Below, one piece after another: positions 1 to 9,260 of a stretch of DNA of 64,000 nt. The stretch is taken from positions 310,001 through 374,000 of the forward strand of contig NZ_FOXM01000003.1 of NCBI RefSeq assembly GCF_900115715.1. The letters are read 5' to 3'. The notes under the pieces were generated by a model. It was not told the DNA's origin and searched no databases. It saw only the letters and a program-made list of their open reading frames with translations. Position 1 is the first letter of the stretch. Every line of letters begins with the position of its first letter. A program made the translations under genes and the position numbers. This DNA is from Geopseudomonas sagittaria. GTDB taxonomy: Bacteria; Pseudomonadota; Gammaproteobacteria; Pseudomonadales; Pseudomonadaceae.

Positions 1-2
1 GC

Positions 3-410
3 AACCCCGCAGCGGAGCAGATCGGCCCCGAGCAATGGCCGTTTCGCATGGTGCGCCTGCGCGTGCTGGCATCGGTGGCCAAGCGCTTCCCGGCGATGCG
101 CCCCGATCCCGCGCTGGCGGCGGACGATCCGGTCAGCCTCGGCTTCGCCCAGTTCCAGAAGCACTGCCTGGCCTGCCACCGCCTGAACAAGCAGGGCGAT
201 GCGGCCTTCGGCCCGGATCTCAACCTGCCCTACAACCCTACCGAGTACCTGCGCGCCGACCTGCTGCGCCGCTACATCCGCGACCCGCAGGCCCTGCGCC
301 ACTGGCCGCAGGGGCGCATGCCGGGCTTCGACGAGGCCGCGCTGAGCGAAGCGCAGCTCGACCAGCTGCTGGCCTACCTGCGCCACATGGCCGGCCGCAA
401 GGCCGAATGA
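3..410 (+). CDS. c-type cytochrome domain protein, C-terminal part (5' end cut by window)
   Basis: The reading frame is open from the left edge, so the gene begins outside the window. One heme c attachment motif, Cys-Leu-Ala-Cys-His, lies at 165-179, and an Arg-Met-Pro-Gly-Phe stretch near 316-330 could give the axial methionine. This is the usual monoheme cytochrome c layout: covalent heme, periplasmic electron transfer. The part before the heme site may be the end of another, redox-type domain that cannot be identified here. The gene ends one base before the convergent lipoprotein gene. The partner and pathway are unknown. An internal ATG at 48 is not the real start, because the frame upstream of it also looks coding. 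Confidence 0.7.
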   Translation, partial: NPAAEQIGPEQWPFRMVRLRVLASVAKRFPAMRPDPALAADDPVSLGFAQFQKHCLACHRLNKQGDAAFGPDLNLPYNPTEYLRADLLRRYIRDPQALRHWPQGRMPGFDEAALSEAQLDQLLAYLRHMAGRKAE

Positions 411-411
411 C

Positions 412-696
412 TCAGCGCCCGGCGCGCGACTCGCGGATGTAGTAGCGCGCCCGCTCGGCCTTTTTCACGCAGCCATCGTAGGCCTCGAACTGCTGCTGGG
501 TCTTGGCGGCGGTGATCAGGGACAGGGCCTTGGAGTAGCTGACCGTGCCGGCAAAGCCTTCGGCCTTGGCGAGATCCAGCTCCTGCCACGCCGCGTCCAG
601 CTGATAGGCACAGCCGTCGCGATTCTGCGTCTTGCCGGCGCAGCCGGCCAGCGTCAGGCCCAGCGCCAGTGCCGGCAGCACGATCCAGGTCTTCAT
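412..696 (-). CDS. small lipoprotein of unknown function
   Basis: This 94-residue protein has a typical lipoprotein signal: a short Lys-containing start, a hydrophobic stretch and the lipobox Leu-Ala-Gly-Cys with the lipidated Cys at about residue 19. Two more cysteines follow in the mature part, which is otherwise Ala/Lys/Glu-rich and probably helical. The frame could extend upstream, but the ATG at 694-696 is preceded by AAGGAG at good spacing and gives the signal peptide directly, so I chose it. It is probably anchored in the inner or outer membrane. No family was recognised and no function is claimed. It is a single gene that converges with the cytochrome gene. Confidence 0.72.
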   Translation of the reverse strand: MKTWIVLPALALGLTLAGCAGKTQNRDGCAYQLDAAWQELDLAKAEGFAGTVSYSKALSLITAAKTQQQFEAYDGCVKKAERARYYIRESRAGR

Positions 697-775
697 CGTT
701 GATGCTCCTTTTTGCGGGAATTCCTGCAAGTCTAGTCGCCGGCCCGGACGCCAGGCGCCGGGCCGGTTCCTCGCC

Positions 776-1882
776 TCAGCGGCGATGGGCTGCCCGCTGG
801 CGCAGATACTCCACGACCGCGCGCTGGTCGCCGCTGAACTCGATGCGCGCCGCCTTGCTCTCGCGCTGGTAGGCGTACATCGGGTCGTAGTACTCGCCGA
901 GCAGACCCTCGATCCAGCCGCGGTGCAGGTCGACCGCGCCACTGCGCTGCTGCTCGGCCAGCGCCTCGTCCATGATCGCCGCCAGACGCTGGTAGCGCTC
1001 GCCCCCCAGGCGCTTGACGATGTTCTTCAGGCTCTGCTGCAGGCGCTCGGCAAAGGCGACGAAACCCTGCTCCGCGCCGTGCAGGGCGATGAATTCGGCG
1101 GACAGGTCGATCACGTAGTCGCCGAGGATGCGCTCGATGCGGCCTTGCAGGCTGTCTTCCAGCCATACCAGCGGGTATTCCTGCATGCCCTGGTGCAACG
1201 GCAGCGGCAGCGAGCAGCTGCCGATCAGGCGGCTCTCGTCCTCGAGGACGAACTGCTGGATGCCGGCGGCGCGCTTCTTCAGCAGGTCGATGGCCAGCAG
1301 GTTCTCGAAGTCGATCTGCCCCGGCTGCGGCGTGGCGTGCTTGCCGAAGCTGGAGCCGCGATGGTTGGCCAGCGCCTCCAGGTCGAGGGGGTTGTCCAGT
1401 TGCGCCAGCACCTCGGTCTTGCCGGTGCCGGTGAGGCCGCCGACGATGACGAAGTCGCACTCGCTCACCGCCGCCTCGGTGGTGTCGATGAGGAAGTTGC
1501 GCAGCGCCTTGTAGCCGCCGATCACCCGCGGATACTCGATGCCGGCCTCGTCCTTGAGCCACTGCTGGGTGATCTGCGAGCGCAGGCCGCCGCGGAAGCA
1601 GTACAGGTAGCCGTTGGGGTTGGCGCGGGCGAAGGCCGCCCAGGCCTCGATGCGCTCGGCCTTGAGCTGGCCGCTCACCAGCTGGTGGCCCAGCTCGATG
1701 GCGGCGTCCTGGCCGTGCTGCTTGTAGCAGGTGCCGACCTTCTGCCGCTCGAGATCGTTCATCAGCGGCAAGTTGACCGTGTGCGGGAAGGCCCCCTTGG
1801 TGTATTCCACCGGGGCGCGCACATCCATCAGCGGCAGGTCGTGAAGGAAGATGTCGCGGTAGTGGGCGCTGTTGGCACGCAT
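776..1882 (-). CDS. mnmH: tRNA 2-selenouridine synthase (MnmH/SelU)
   Basis: The 368-residue protein has the two-domain plan of MnmH. The N-terminal rhodanese domain carries the active Cys in Cys-Phe-Arg-Gly-Gly (about residue 95), and the following P-loop domain has Gly-Gly-Leu-Thr-Gly-Thr-Gly-Lys-Thr at about 148-156. The family exchanges sulfur for selenium at the wobble 2-thiouridine of tRNAs for Lys, Glu and Gln, through a geranylated intermediate, using selenophosphate. Its ATG overlaps the selD stop by one base (TGATG), so the two are almost certainly co-translated. The length matches the family. Neither selA nor selB is in this window, so the pair shown supports tRNA modification; selenoprotein synthesis cannot be judged. 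Confidence 0.95.
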   Translation of the reverse strand: MRANSAHYRDIFLHDLPLMDVRAPVEYTKGAFPHTVNLPLMNDLERQKVGTCYKQHGQDAAIELGHQLVSGQLKAERIEAWAAFARANPNGYLYCFRGGLRSQITQQWLKDEAGIEYPRVIGGYKALRNFLIDTTEAAVSECDFVIVGGLTGTGKTEVLAQLDNPLDLEALANHRGSSFGKHATPQPGQIDFENLLAIDLLKKRAAGIQQFVLEDESRLIGSCSLPLPLHQGMQEYPLVWLEDSLQGRIERILGDYVIDLSAEFIALHGAEQGFVAFAERLQQSLKNIVKRLGGERYQRLAAIMDEALAEQQRSGAVDLHRGWIEGLLGEYYDPMYAYQRESKAARIEFSGDQRAVVEYLRQRAAHRR

Positions 1883-2928
1883 CAGAGCACCTCTACCGCG
1901 TGGTTCTGTCGGGCCACCAGCTCGCCGATCGGCGCCAGCGCAAGACCCAGCTCGGCGGCCAGGGCGAGGAATTCCGCCTCGCCAGCCGGCTCCACCGCCA
2001 CCAGCAGACCGCCGCTGGTCTGCGGATCGCAGAGCAGCAGCTTCTGCGCTTCCGGCAGCGGCGCGATGCGGTCGCCATAGCTGTCGAAGTTGCGCAGGGT
2101 ACCACCGGGCACGCAGCCCTGGTCGAGGTAGTAATCGACGCCGGCGATGCGCGGTACCGCGGCGTAGTCGATGCGTGCGGTCAGGCCGCTGCCGTCGGCC
2201 ATCTCGACCAGGTGGCCGAGCAGGCCGAAGCCGGTGACGTCGGTCATCGCCTTGACCTGCTCCAGCTTGCCGAAGCGGGCGCCGGGCTTGTTGAGGGTGC
2301 ACATCCAGTCGCGGGCCACGCCCACATCCTCGGCGCGCAACTTGCCCTTCTTCTCGGCGGTGGTGAGGATGCCGATGCCCAGCGGCTTGGACAGGTACAG
2401 CCGGCAGCCCTCGCTGGCGGTGTCGTTGCGCTTCATGAAGCGCTTGTCGACGATGCCGGTGACCGCCAGGCCGAAGATCGGCTCGGGGGCATCGATGGAG
2501 TGGCCGCCGGCCAGCGGGATGCCCGCCTCGTCGCACACCGAGCGACCGCCGCGGATCACTTCGCGGGCGACTTCCGGCGCCAGCACGTTGACCGGCCAGC
2601 CGAGGATAGCGATGGCCATCAGCGGGTCGCCGCCCATGGCGTAGATGTCGCTGATGGCGTTGGTGGCCGCGATGCGGCCGAAGTCGAAGGGATCGTCGAC
2701 GATCGGCATGAAGAAGTCGGTGGTGGAGACCACCCCGCGTTCCTCGTCAATGGCATAGACTGCCGCATCGTCGCGCGAGGCGTTGCCGACCCACAGCTTG
2801 GGGTCGAGGTTCTGCGCGCCGCTGCCGGCGAGGATCACCTCCAGCACCTTGGGGGAAATCTTGCAGCCACAGCCGGCGCCATGGCTGTATTGGGTGAGGC
2901 GGATCGGTTCGCTGGTGGGGGCGGTCAT
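1882..2928 (-). CDS. selD: selenide, water dikinase (selenophosphate synthetase)
   Basis: SelD makes selenophosphate from selenide and ATP, the selenium donor for MnmH downstream and for selenocysteine synthesis. The 348-residue product matches E. coli SelD along its length. The catalytic segment His-Gly-Ala-Gly-Cys-Gly-Cys-Lys holds the equivalents of Cys17 and Lys20 at residues 20 and 23, with Cys rather than selenocysteine at the active position. The motifs Thr-Asp-Phe-Phe-Met-Pro and Asp-Pro-Gln-Thr-Ser-Gly-Gly are also present. The frame is open further upstream, but the ATG at 2926-2928 has a GGAG site about ten bases before it and gives the family N-terminus. It is first gene of the selD-mnmH operon and divergent from the patatin gene. 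Confidence 0.96.
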   Translation of the reverse strand: MTAPTSEPIRLTQYSHGAGCGCKISPKVLEVILAGSGAQNLDPKLWVGNASRDDAAVYAIDEERGVVSTTDFFMPIVDDPFDFGRIAATNAISDIYAMGGDPLMAIAILGWPVNVLAPEVAREVIRGGRSVCDEAGIPLAGGHSIDAPEPIFGLAVTGIVDKRFMKRNDTASEGCRLYLSKPLGIGILTTAEKKGKLRAEDVGVARDWMCTLNKPGARFGKLEQVKAMTDVTGFGLLGHLVEMADGSGLTARIDYAAVPRIAGVDYYLDQGCVPGGTLRNFDSYGDRIAPLPEAQKLLLCDPQTSGGLLVAVEPAGEAEFLALAAELGLALAPIGELVARQNHAVEVL

Positions 2929-3098
2929 GCAGACACTCCGGGGGTCATTCGCGATGGCGGCGATTCTAGCAAACACCACAGGGCAAGACCTGCAGTCGAG
3001 ATCGGGGCCATACTGAAATACAAGAGACCGGGAATGAGCCATATGGTGTCGAGTTGCACCGTGTTCGCACCGGTCCTGCAGAAGATGGGGGAATCATC

Positions 3099-4100
3099 AT
3101 GGGCAAGCGTGTCGCACTGGTGCTCGGCTCGGGCGGAGCTCGCGGTTATGCACATATCGGCGTGATCGAGGAGCTGGAGGCGCGTGGCTACGAGATCGCC
3201 TGCATCGCCGGCAGCTCGATGGGCGCGGTGATCGGCGGTATCTATGCCGCCGGCAAACTGCCGGTGTACCGGCGCTGGGTGGAGACCCTGGACTATCTGG
3301 ACGTGCTGCGTCTGCTCGACGTCAGCTTCTCGCTGGGCGCGATTCGCGGCGAGCGGATCTTCGGGCGGATTCGTGCCTTTCTCGGCGAAATCAACATCGA
3401 GGACCTGCCGATCCCCTACACGGCCGTGGCCACCGACCTCACCAACCAGCAGGAAGTGTGGTTCCAGGAAGGCTGCCTGCACCAGGCCATGCGCGCCTCG
3501 GCGGCGATTCCCAGCCTGTTCACCCCGGTGGTGCAGGGCTCGCGGGTGCTGGTCGATGGCGGCCTGCTCAACCCGATCCCGATCGTGCCGGTGGTATCCA
3601 GTCGCTGCGACCTGATCGTCGCGGTCAACGTCAACGCCACCAACCAGATCCAGTACGAACTGCCGGTGATCGAGCGCCCGGCGGCGCTGAAGCACCGCCT
3701 CGACCAGATGATGGGTTCGATTGGCGCTCTGGGTGCCCGCCTGCCGTTCTTCCGTCGCAATGATCCGGACCTGCCCGCCCTGCTGCTCAGTACCGAGGGG
3801 CTGGCGGAAGGGGGCTCCACCCACGGCGTCGCCGCGGCCAAGGCCAGCCATATCCATGTCGTGGAAAACGGGGCCCCGGACAACCTGCTGGAGCTGATCA
3901 ACCAGAGCATCGACGTGATGCAGAACTCGCTGGGGCAGTACAAGATGGCCGGCTATCCGCCGGACATCTTGGTCAACGTGCCCAAGCGGGTCTGCCGCTT
4001 CTTCGAGTTCTACAAGGCCCCCGAGCTGATCGCCCTGGGGCGGATGATCGCCAGCGACTCGCTGGAACGCTACGAACGCGAGCACCCTCAAGGGCGCTGA
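3099..4100 (+). CDS. patatin-like phospholipase (NTE/RssA type)
   Basis: The 333-residue protein begins with the patatin oxyanion-hole motif Gly-Ser-Gly-Gly-Ala-Arg-Gly (about 10-16), then the nucleophile elbow Gly-Ser-Ser-Met-Gly with Ser at about 40, and the catalytic Asp of Asp-Gly-Gly at about 153. The family hydrolyses acyl esters of phospholipids or lysophospholipids; the substrate here is unknown. There is no signal peptide, so it is probably cytoplasmic or membrane-associated. An upstream ATG at 3054 is in frame, but the ATG at 3099 puts the conserved motif at the family position and follows a G-rich ribosome site. It converges with the next gene, whose stop codon begins at the very next base. 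Confidence 0.88.
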   Translation: MGKRVALVLGSGGARGYAHIGVIEELEARGYEIACIAGSSMGAVIGGIYAAGKLPVYRRWVETLDYLDVLRLLDVSFSLGAIRGERIFGRIRAFLGEINIEDLPIPYTAVATDLTNQQEVWFQEGCLHQAMRASAAIPSLFTPVVQGSRVLVDGGLLNPIPIVPVVSSRCDLIVAVNVNATNQIQYELPVIERPAALKHRLDQMMGSIGALGARLPFFRRNDPDLPALLLSTEGLAEGGSTHGVAAAKASHIHVVENGAPDNLLELINQSIDVMQNSLGQYKMAGYPPDILVNVPKRVCRFFEFYKAPELIALGRMIASDSLERYEREHPQGR

Positions 4101-5168
4101 TCAGCTGGCGGGCGGCTGATGCTGATGTCGGCTGTGCGGCTGGCTGGCGATCCAGTCGCCGATCAGGCTGTAGGCCAGCGCCAGCAGGGTCGGACCGAGG
4201 AACAGGCCCATGAAGCCGAAGGCAAGGATGCCGCCGAACACGCCGAGGATAACCACCACCAGCGGCAGGTTGCCGCCGCGACTGATCAGGTAGGGCTTGA
4301 CCACGTTGTCGATGCCGCTGATCACCACCAGTCCCCAGGCACCCAGGAATACCCCCATCCCGTAGTCGCCCTGCCAGAACAGCCAGGCGGTGGCGGGGAT
4401 CCACACCAGCGGCGGACCGACGGGGACCAGGCTGAGGGCAAAGGTGAGGATGGCCAGAACCACGGCGCCCGGCACCCCGGCGATCAGGAAGCCGATCAGC
4501 GCCATCACCGCCTGCGCCGCCGCCGTGCCGAGCACCCCGTTGACCACCCGTTGCACGGTGGCGGCAACCAGCTCCACATAGTGCTCGGCGCGCCCGCCCA
4601 TCAGCCGCTCCAGCAGGCTGCGCGCGTACTCGGCCATGCGCGGGCCGTCGCGATAGAAGAAGAACACCAGCACCAGGCTCAGGACCAGCTCCAGCACGCC
4701 GCCGCCGATCTGCGCACTGCGCGCCAGCAACCAGTTGCCCACCTCGCCCATGTACGGCTTGACCCCGGCGAACAGCGCGGCACCCTGCACATCGAGGGCA
4801 TTCCACAGATCCACCAGCTGCCCGCCGAACAGCGGCACACCGGCCAGCCAGGCTGGCGGCGCGGGCAGGCCTTCCACCTGCAGGTCCTTGAGCAGGGCCA
4901 TGGCGGAGCGGATATGGTCGGCCAGGTTGAAGCCCAGCCAGATCAGCGGCACCGCCACCAGCAGCATCCAGCCCAGGGTCAGTATGCCGGCGGAGACATT
5001 CGTGCGCCCGCGCAACAGGCGGGTCAGGCCACGCATCAGCGGCCAGCTGGCGAAGGCCAGCACCGCCGCCCAGAACAGCGCCGACCAGAACGGCGCCAGC
5101 ACCCACAGGCAGGCGCCGAGCAGCGCCAGCATGAGGATCTGCACCAGCAGGCGGTCATGTTCGATCAT
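4101..5168 (-). CDS. AI-2E/PerM family membrane transporter
   Basis: This 355-residue polytopic membrane protein has paired hydrophobic segments near the N-terminus (about 10-45), a long soluble part around residues 100-145, and a hydrophobic C-terminal half containing Phe-Phe-Phe-Tyr-Arg-Asp-Gly and Pro-Val-Gly-Pro-Pro segments. This is the architecture of the AI-2E transporter family (YdiK, TqsA, PerM). Despite the family name, members also include proteins linked to ion or solute export, so no substrate is assigned. The stop codon directly abuts the stop of the convergent patatin gene, leaving no room for a separate terminator. It is separated by 64 bases from the DUF4892 gene behind it on the same strand. 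Confidence 0.85.
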   Translation of the reverse strand: MIEHDRLLVQILMLALLGACLWVLAPFWSALFWAAVLAFASWPLMRGLTRLLRGRTNVSAGILTLGWMLLVAVPLIWLGFNLADHIRSAMALLKDLQVEGLPAPPAWLAGVPLFGGQLVDLWNALDVQGAALFAGVKPYMGEVGNWLLARSAQIGGGVLELVLSLVLVFFFYRDGPRMAEYARSLLERLMGGRAEHYVELVAATVQRVVNGVLGTAAAQAVMALIGFLIAGVPGAVVLAILTFALSLVPVGPPLVWIPATAWLFWQGDYGMGVFLGAWGLVVISGIDNVVKPYLISRGGNLPLVVVILGVFGGILAFGFMGLFLGPTLLALAYSLIGDWIASQPHSRHQHQPPAS

Positions 5169-5232
5169 CGTCTTTCCTTGCCGCGGGATGCCGGCAAGGC
5201 CGGCAGGGGGGGCATCCGTGTGCTTCGGGAGT

Positions 5233-6045
5233 TCAACGCAACCACTCCAAGCGCAGCCCCGGCCTCTCGCTCGCGGTGCTTTCCAGGCGGACGGCGCGGG
5301 TTCCGCGCTCGATCAGCGCTTCGCGCCACGCCGGCGCCGCCTCGCCGCTGAGCTGCAGGCGCACGCCGGTATCCAGACGCAGCGCCCGCGCCAGCAGGGC
5401 CAGCCAGGGGTCGACCGGCTCGGCCGGCAGCTGCGCCAGCTCCAGCACACCGGCCTCCTTGAGCTGGCGCAACAGGGTTTCGGCGTTGGGCAGGTGCTCG
5501 CCCTGCGGCGCATTGGCTTCCAGCAGCTCGACGTGCAGGTAGGCGCGGCGAGTGGCCCGGGTGATGGCATACAGCGCCAGCAGGCTGTCCTGGTGCGGTG
5601 CAGCCAGCTGCAGCAACAGATAGGCCTGCTGCTCGTCGCCGCCGAACAGCCGCGCATTGCCGAACACGTTGTTGGCCCACAGGCTGCTGGCCCCGCATTC
5701 GCGCCCCTCGCACCAGTGCAGCGCTCGCGCGCCCTGCGCCAGCAACGCGGCGCGTGCTTGGGTAAAGGCTTCGCTGCTGCCATGGCCACGCGGCAGCTCG
5801 TAGGTCAGCGCGCTCAGGCGCCCGACCACCTCGATCTCGCCGTCCACGCGCAAGCGGCCGCTGATACGGCGCAACGCACTCTGCGGGTAGAGCCGCGCAA
5901 CATTGTCCTCCACCCGGTAGTCGACGATCTCGGCCCCCGCGAAACGCGGCAGGATCTCCAGATCGCTGCTGCCCGGCACATCGGCCCAGGCCGGCGCGAC
6001 CATCAGGGCGAGTGCTCCCAGCACTCCTCGCATGCTGGTTCTCAT
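5233..6045 (-). CDS. DUF4892 family exported protein
   Basis: This 270-residue protein has an N-terminal signal peptide: a basic start (Arg-Thr-Ser-Met-Arg), a hydrophobic core and an Ala-Trp-Ala cleavage site near residue 21. The mature part includes a repeated-strand N-terminal region and a Trp-Cys-Glu-Gly-Arg-Glu-Cys-Gly segment with two close cysteines, followed by Trp-Ala-Asn-Asn-Val-Phe-Gly. I recognise it as the DUF4892 family seen in pseudomonads, whose function is unknown. The last quarter looks like an OmpA/BON-like alpha-beta fold, but this is a guess from pattern only. The start could be the first ATG or the Met four codons later; both keep the signal peptide. Confidence 0.72.
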   Translation of the reverse strand: MRTSMRGVLGALALMVAPAWADVPGSSDLEILPRFAGAEIVDYRVEDNVARLYPQSALRRISGRLRVDGEIEVVGRLSALTYELPRGHGSSEAFTQARAALLAQGARALHWCEGRECGASSLWANNVFGNARLFGGDEQQAYLLLQLAAPHQDSLLALYAITRATRRAYLHVELLEANAPQGEHLPNAETLLRQLKEAGVLELAQLPAEPVDPWLALLARALRLDTGVRLQLSGEAAPAWREALIERGTRAVRLESTASERPGLRLEWLR

Positions 6046-6215
6046 CGTCTCGGGATCGCCTGTGGCAGGTGGCCGCTGTGCCGCGCGTCGTGCTGGCCAC
6101 GCTCACCGAGTACGCTGAAAAGCTGCCGCCCCGTGGGGGGAGCAGTGGTGTACAACTCAATCATGCGCATTCTCCCGTGCAATGGCGTCCAGCCTCGGCA
6201 CTTGCCCGGCGCAAG

Positions 6216-7079
6216 TCAAGGCGCAGCGAACAGGGGTTTGAAACAGTCTGCTACTGCACGCGCACCCGCCTCGTCATCCAGGTGCAGATGGTGTCCACCG
6301 GGCAGACGATGCAGGGTGATCGGCAGTTCTTCGATCAGTGCCATCGACTGCGGGTGGCGCACCGGTATGCCCTCCTCGGCCAGCACCAGACTGACCGGGC
6401 AGCGCAGGGCGCGGACGCAGGCCTCGACGTGGGCGCGGCTCATGCGCAGCGGCGAGGGCAAGGTCAGGCGCGGATCGCTGCGCCAGGTATAACCGCCAGC
6501 CTGCGGCATCAACCCACGACTGCCGAGCAGTTCGGCCGCTTCGCGGCTGAGCGGATAGCCGCCACGCAGGCGGGCGTCGACGGCGCGCTCGACGCTGGCA
6601 TACACCGGTTTGCGCTTGCCGGGCAGGGCCAGCTGGGCCCTGAGCGCCTCGCCCAGCTGGTGGGGCGCCTGCTCCGGCTCGTGGGTCAATGGCAGCAGGC
6701 CGTCGATCAGCGCCAGGCGCTCGACGCGCTCGGGCAGTGCCGCGGCCAGCAGCATCGCGACACTCGCACCCAGCGAATGGCCGAGCAGGGAGAAGCGCTG
6801 CCAGCCGAGCTGCTCGGCCACCTGCAGTACATCCAGCGCATAGTCCCACAGTGCGTAGCTGGCCCCGGCGGGGCGGTGTCCCGAATGGCCATGCCCGGCC
6901 AGGTCGAGGGCGACGATGCGCAGGCCGTCGAGCTTGGGCGCGAGACGGGCAAAGCTCATGGCGTTGTCCAGCCAGCCATGCAGGGCCAGCACCGGCTGAC
7001 CGTCTTCGGGACCGTAGAGGTGCGCAGCCAGCTCGATGTGCGGCAGATTCAGGCGGATTTCTTCGATATGCACGCTCAT
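6216..7079 (-). CDS. alpha/beta hydrolase
   Basis: The 287-residue protein has the alpha/beta-hydrolase fold: an early His-Gly-Trp oxyanion motif (about residue 34), Asp-Leu-Ala-Gly-His-Gly-His-Ser, and the nucleophile elbow Gly-His-Ser-Leu-Gly with Ser at about 102. A late Gly-Gly-His-His provides the catalytic His. There is no signal peptide, so it acts in the cytoplasm. The substrate cannot be told from sequence; esterase or lactonase activity is likely. It is the last gene of a minus-strand run with gpsA, the DUF4389 gene and sixA, eight bases after sixA, so it is probably co-transcribed. Confidence 0.88.
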   Translation of the reverse strand: MSVHIEEIRLNLPHIELAAHLYGPEDGQPVLALHGWLDNAMSFARLAPKLDGLRIVALDLAGHGHSGHRPAGASYALWDYALDVLQVAEQLGWQRFSLLGHSLGASVAMLLAAALPERVERLALIDGLLPLTHEPEQAPHQLGEALRAQLALPGKRKPVYASVERAVDARLRGGYPLSREAAELLGSRGLMPQAGGYTWRSDPRLTLPSPLRMSRAHVEACVRALRCPVSLVLAEEGIPVRHPQSMALIEELPITLHRLPGGHHLHLDDEAGARAVADCFKPLFAAP

Positions 7080-7086
7080 GGGCTGC

Positions 7087-7557
7087 TCAGCAGTGGCTCG
7101 GCGGGTGATGGATGGCCAGCAGGTTCATCAGTCCGGCCAGCGGCATCTCGCCCTCGAGCAGCGCCAGGCTCGCGGTATTGAACGGCAGCGGCTGCTGCAG
7201 GTGGCCGTAGACCAGCAGCCCGGCCAGCGCACCGACCAGTGGCTGGTGCGTGACCAGCAGCAGGTTCTGCTCGCGCCGCTCGGCCAGCAGCTGCAGGGCC
7301 TGGCGCGGATCGTCGTCGGGGGTGATGCCGTCGATGGTGAACAGCGCAGGCGCCCGTGCCAGGGCTTCGTGCACCAGCTCGGCGGTCTGCTGTGCGCGCA
7401 CGTAGGGGCTGACCAGGATGGTGTCCAGCGGCTCGCCGAGCAGATGCCCGGCGGCATGCAAGGCCTCGCGCCGCCCCCGTTCGGTCAGCTCGCGCAGGTG
7501 ATCGCCGGTCTTCACGTAGGGGGCGGCCTGGCCGTGACGCAGCAGCCAGAGTCTCAC
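7087..7557 (-). CDS. sixA: phosphohistidine phosphatase SixA
   Basis: This 156-residue protein is a small histidine phosphatase. The Arg-His-Gly signature with the phospho-accepting His is at residue 8, and a second His-Gln-Pro-Leu motif lies about two thirds along. SixA removes phosphate from histidine in phosphotransfer proteins; in E. coli it acts on ArcB and on the nitrogen PTS. It begins with GTG, and the GTGA overlap with the stop of the DUF4389 gene suggests translational coupling. The length fits the family (about 150-160 residues). It sits between the DUF4389 gene and the hydrolase in one probable operon with gpsA at the head. Confidence 0.9.
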   Translation of the reverse strand: MRLWLLRHGQAAPYVKTGDHLRELTERGRREALHAAGHLLGEPLDTILVSPYVRAQQTAELVHEALARAPALFTIDGITPDDDPRQALQLLAERREQNLLLVTHQPLVGALAGLLVYGHLQQPLPFNTASLALLEGEMPLAGLMNLLAIHHPPSHC

Positions 7558-8078
7558 GCCTTGGGCTCCGGCGCGGCGTCCGCACCACCCTCGCCCTTCG
7601 CTACGGCAGTATCTTTCTCTGCGGGCTCATCTTGCGCGGCAGACTCGACCGGCGCCTCGCTCGCCACGGGTGCGCTGTCCGCGGCCGGAGCCTGCTCGGC
7701 GGGGGTCGCTTCCGGCACCGGGGAGGCATTCGGCGCGGCAGCCGCCGCCGGGGCCGCCGCTGCACTCCAGGTGGCGGCCAGCACGGCCTCGGCACCCTCG
7801 CCCTGCGGCTCGCGCGGCGTCGGCCAGTTGGCGAACGGCCAGGGCTTCTCGTCGCTGTGGAAGCAGCCGAAGCGACCGATCTGCGCCAGGTACTGGCTCA
7901 GACTGTCGCCGAAATTCATCGCCCCCACATGGGGCCGGCCACTGGTCAGACGGTAGACCAGCTGCACCAGCACCAGCGCCAGCAGCACCAGCTCGGCCAC
8001 CTGCCAGACCAGCACGAACAGGATCATCCACAGCACGCGCAGGATCAGACCTTCACGACTCTGTTTGACATCGGACAT
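7554..8078 (-). CDS. DUF4389 membrane protein with an Ala/Pro-rich tail
   Basis: This 174-residue protein has two parts. Residues 1-85 hold a long hydrophobic segment (about 12-42) and a Tyr-Leu-Ala-Gln-Ile-Gly-Arg-Phe region, the DUF4389 pattern of a membrane-bound domain of unknown role. Residues 95-174 are a low-complexity tail of Ala, Pro, Glu and Ser that is probably disordered and cytoplasmic. A good ribosome site (GGAGAG) precedes the ATG. It lies 13 bases after gpsA and overlaps sixA by four bases, so it belongs to the same operon. The tail is compositionally biased and likely to vary between strains; its start at residue 95 is approximate. Confidence 0.78.
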   Translation of the reverse strand: MSDVKQSREGLILRVLWMILFVLVWQVAELVLLALVLVQLVYRLTSGRPHVGAMNFGDSLSQYLAQIGRFGCFHSDEKPWPFANWPTPREPQGEGAEAVLAATWSAAAAPAAAAAPNASPVPEATPAEQAPAADSAPVASEAPVESAAQDEPAEKDTAVAKGEGGADAAPEPKA

Positions 8079-8091
8079 GTAGCGCTCTCCT

Positions 8092-9114
8092 TCAGAAACC
8101 GTTGGCGGAAATGAAATCGACGTCGGTCTTCGGCTCGCCGGACATCAGCTGGCCGATGACCTGCTGCAGGGTGCGACCCTCGAACAGTATGGCGTGCAGG
8201 CCGGCGACCAGCGGCATGTACACGCCCAGCTGCTCGGCGCGCGCCTTGAGCACGCGGATGGTATTGACCCCCTCGGCCACCTCGCCCAGGCGCTCGACCG
8301 CCGCCTCCAGGCTCAGCCCCTGTCCCAGAGCGTAGCCGACCTGATAGTTGCGGCTCTTGGGTGACGAACAGGTGACGATCAGGTCGCCGACCCCGGCCAG
8401 GCCGAGGAAGGTCATCGGGTTGGCGCCCAGGGTCACCGCGAAGCGGGTCATCTCGGCCAGGGCGCGGGTGATCAGCATGCTCTTGGTGTTCTCGCCCATG
8501 CCCAGCGCCGCCGCCATGCCGGACATGATCGCGTAGACGTTCTTCAGCGCGCCGCCCAGCTCGACGCCGAAGCGGTCGCGGCTGGCGTAGACACGGAAGG
8601 TGCGCCCGTGCAGGGCCTGCTGCACGCGCTGACAGAGTTCCTCGTCCTCGCTGGCGACCACCGTGGCGGTCAGCGCGTGCTCGGCGATCTCGCGGGCCAG
8701 GTTCGGCCCGGAGAGCACACCGATGCGCGCCTGCGGGGCGATCTCCTCGAGGATCTGGCTCATCAGCTTGAAGGTATCGGCCTCGATGCCCTTGGTGGTG
8801 CTGACCAGCAGCTTGCCCACCAGCAGATCGGCCACCGGCTGCAGCGCGCTGCGCAGCGCCGAGGACGGCAGCACGACGAACACCAGCGAGCAGGCCTGCA
8901 AGGTGGCGGCCAGCTCGGTGACCGGCTCGACCGCCGCATGCACCTTGATGCCCTTGAGATAGCGCGGGTTCTCGCGCTTGTCGCGGATCGCCGCGGCCTG
9001 CGCCGGGTCACGCATCCACAGGAGTACACGCTGGCCGTTTTCTGCCAGCAGGTTGGCCAGCGCGGTACCGAAGCTGCCGCCGCCGAGCACGGCAATGGGT
9101 TGCTGCTCAGTCAT
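8092..9114 (-). CDS. gpsA: glycerol-3-phosphate dehydrogenase [NAD(P)+]
   Basis: GpsA reduces dihydroxyacetone phosphate to sn-glycerol 3-phosphate, the backbone of phospholipids, in the cytoplasm. The 340-residue product opens with the dinucleotide-binding motif Val-Leu-Gly-Gly-Gly-Ser-Phe-Gly and contains the catalytic-Lys segment Gly-Ala-Leu-Lys-Asn-Val-Tyr-Ala in mid-protein, then Gly-Asp-Leu-Ile-Val-Thr-Cys. The frame allows a Met two codons earlier; the start chosen gives Met-Thr-Glu-Gln-Gln, which matches other pseudomonads. The ribosome site is weak (GGAT). It heads a four-gene minus-strand operon and is divergent from the TonB-dependent receptor gene. Confidence 0.95.
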   Translation of the reverse strand: MTEQQPIAVLGGGSFGTALANLLAENGQRVLLWMRDPAQAAAIRDKRENPRYLKGIKVHAAVEPVTELAATLQACSLVFVVLPSSALRSALQPVADLLVGKLLVSTTKGIEADTFKLMSQILEEIAPQARIGVLSGPNLAREIAEHALTATVVASEDEELCQRVQQALHGRTFRVYASRDRFGVELGGALKNVYAIMSGMAAALGMGENTKSMLITRALAEMTRFAVTLGANPMTFLGLAGVGDLIVTCSSPKSRNYQVGYALGQGLSLEAAVERLGEVAEGVNTIRVLKARAEQLGVYMPLVAGLHAILFEGRTLQQVIGQLMSGEPKTDVDFISANGF

Positions 9115-9260
9115 GATCAATCCATATCGGGCCGCCAGGCGGCAATCGCTGCATTATACGGAGCGACCGCCGGTCGACCAGCGTGCTGTGACACCTGCAC
9201 GCTGGCAAAACGCCGTGCCTCGGTTAACATGCCGCCCCCAATCGAATCGGGAGTGCGGCA

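Noticed and set aside
632-2080. Plus-strand open frame opposite mnmH
   Set aside because: It is a shadow of mnmH, whose rhodanese and P-loop motifs are clear.
1882-2928. In-frame TGA as selenocysteine in selD
   Set aside because: The active position is an ordinary Cys codon, and the gene is open throughout.
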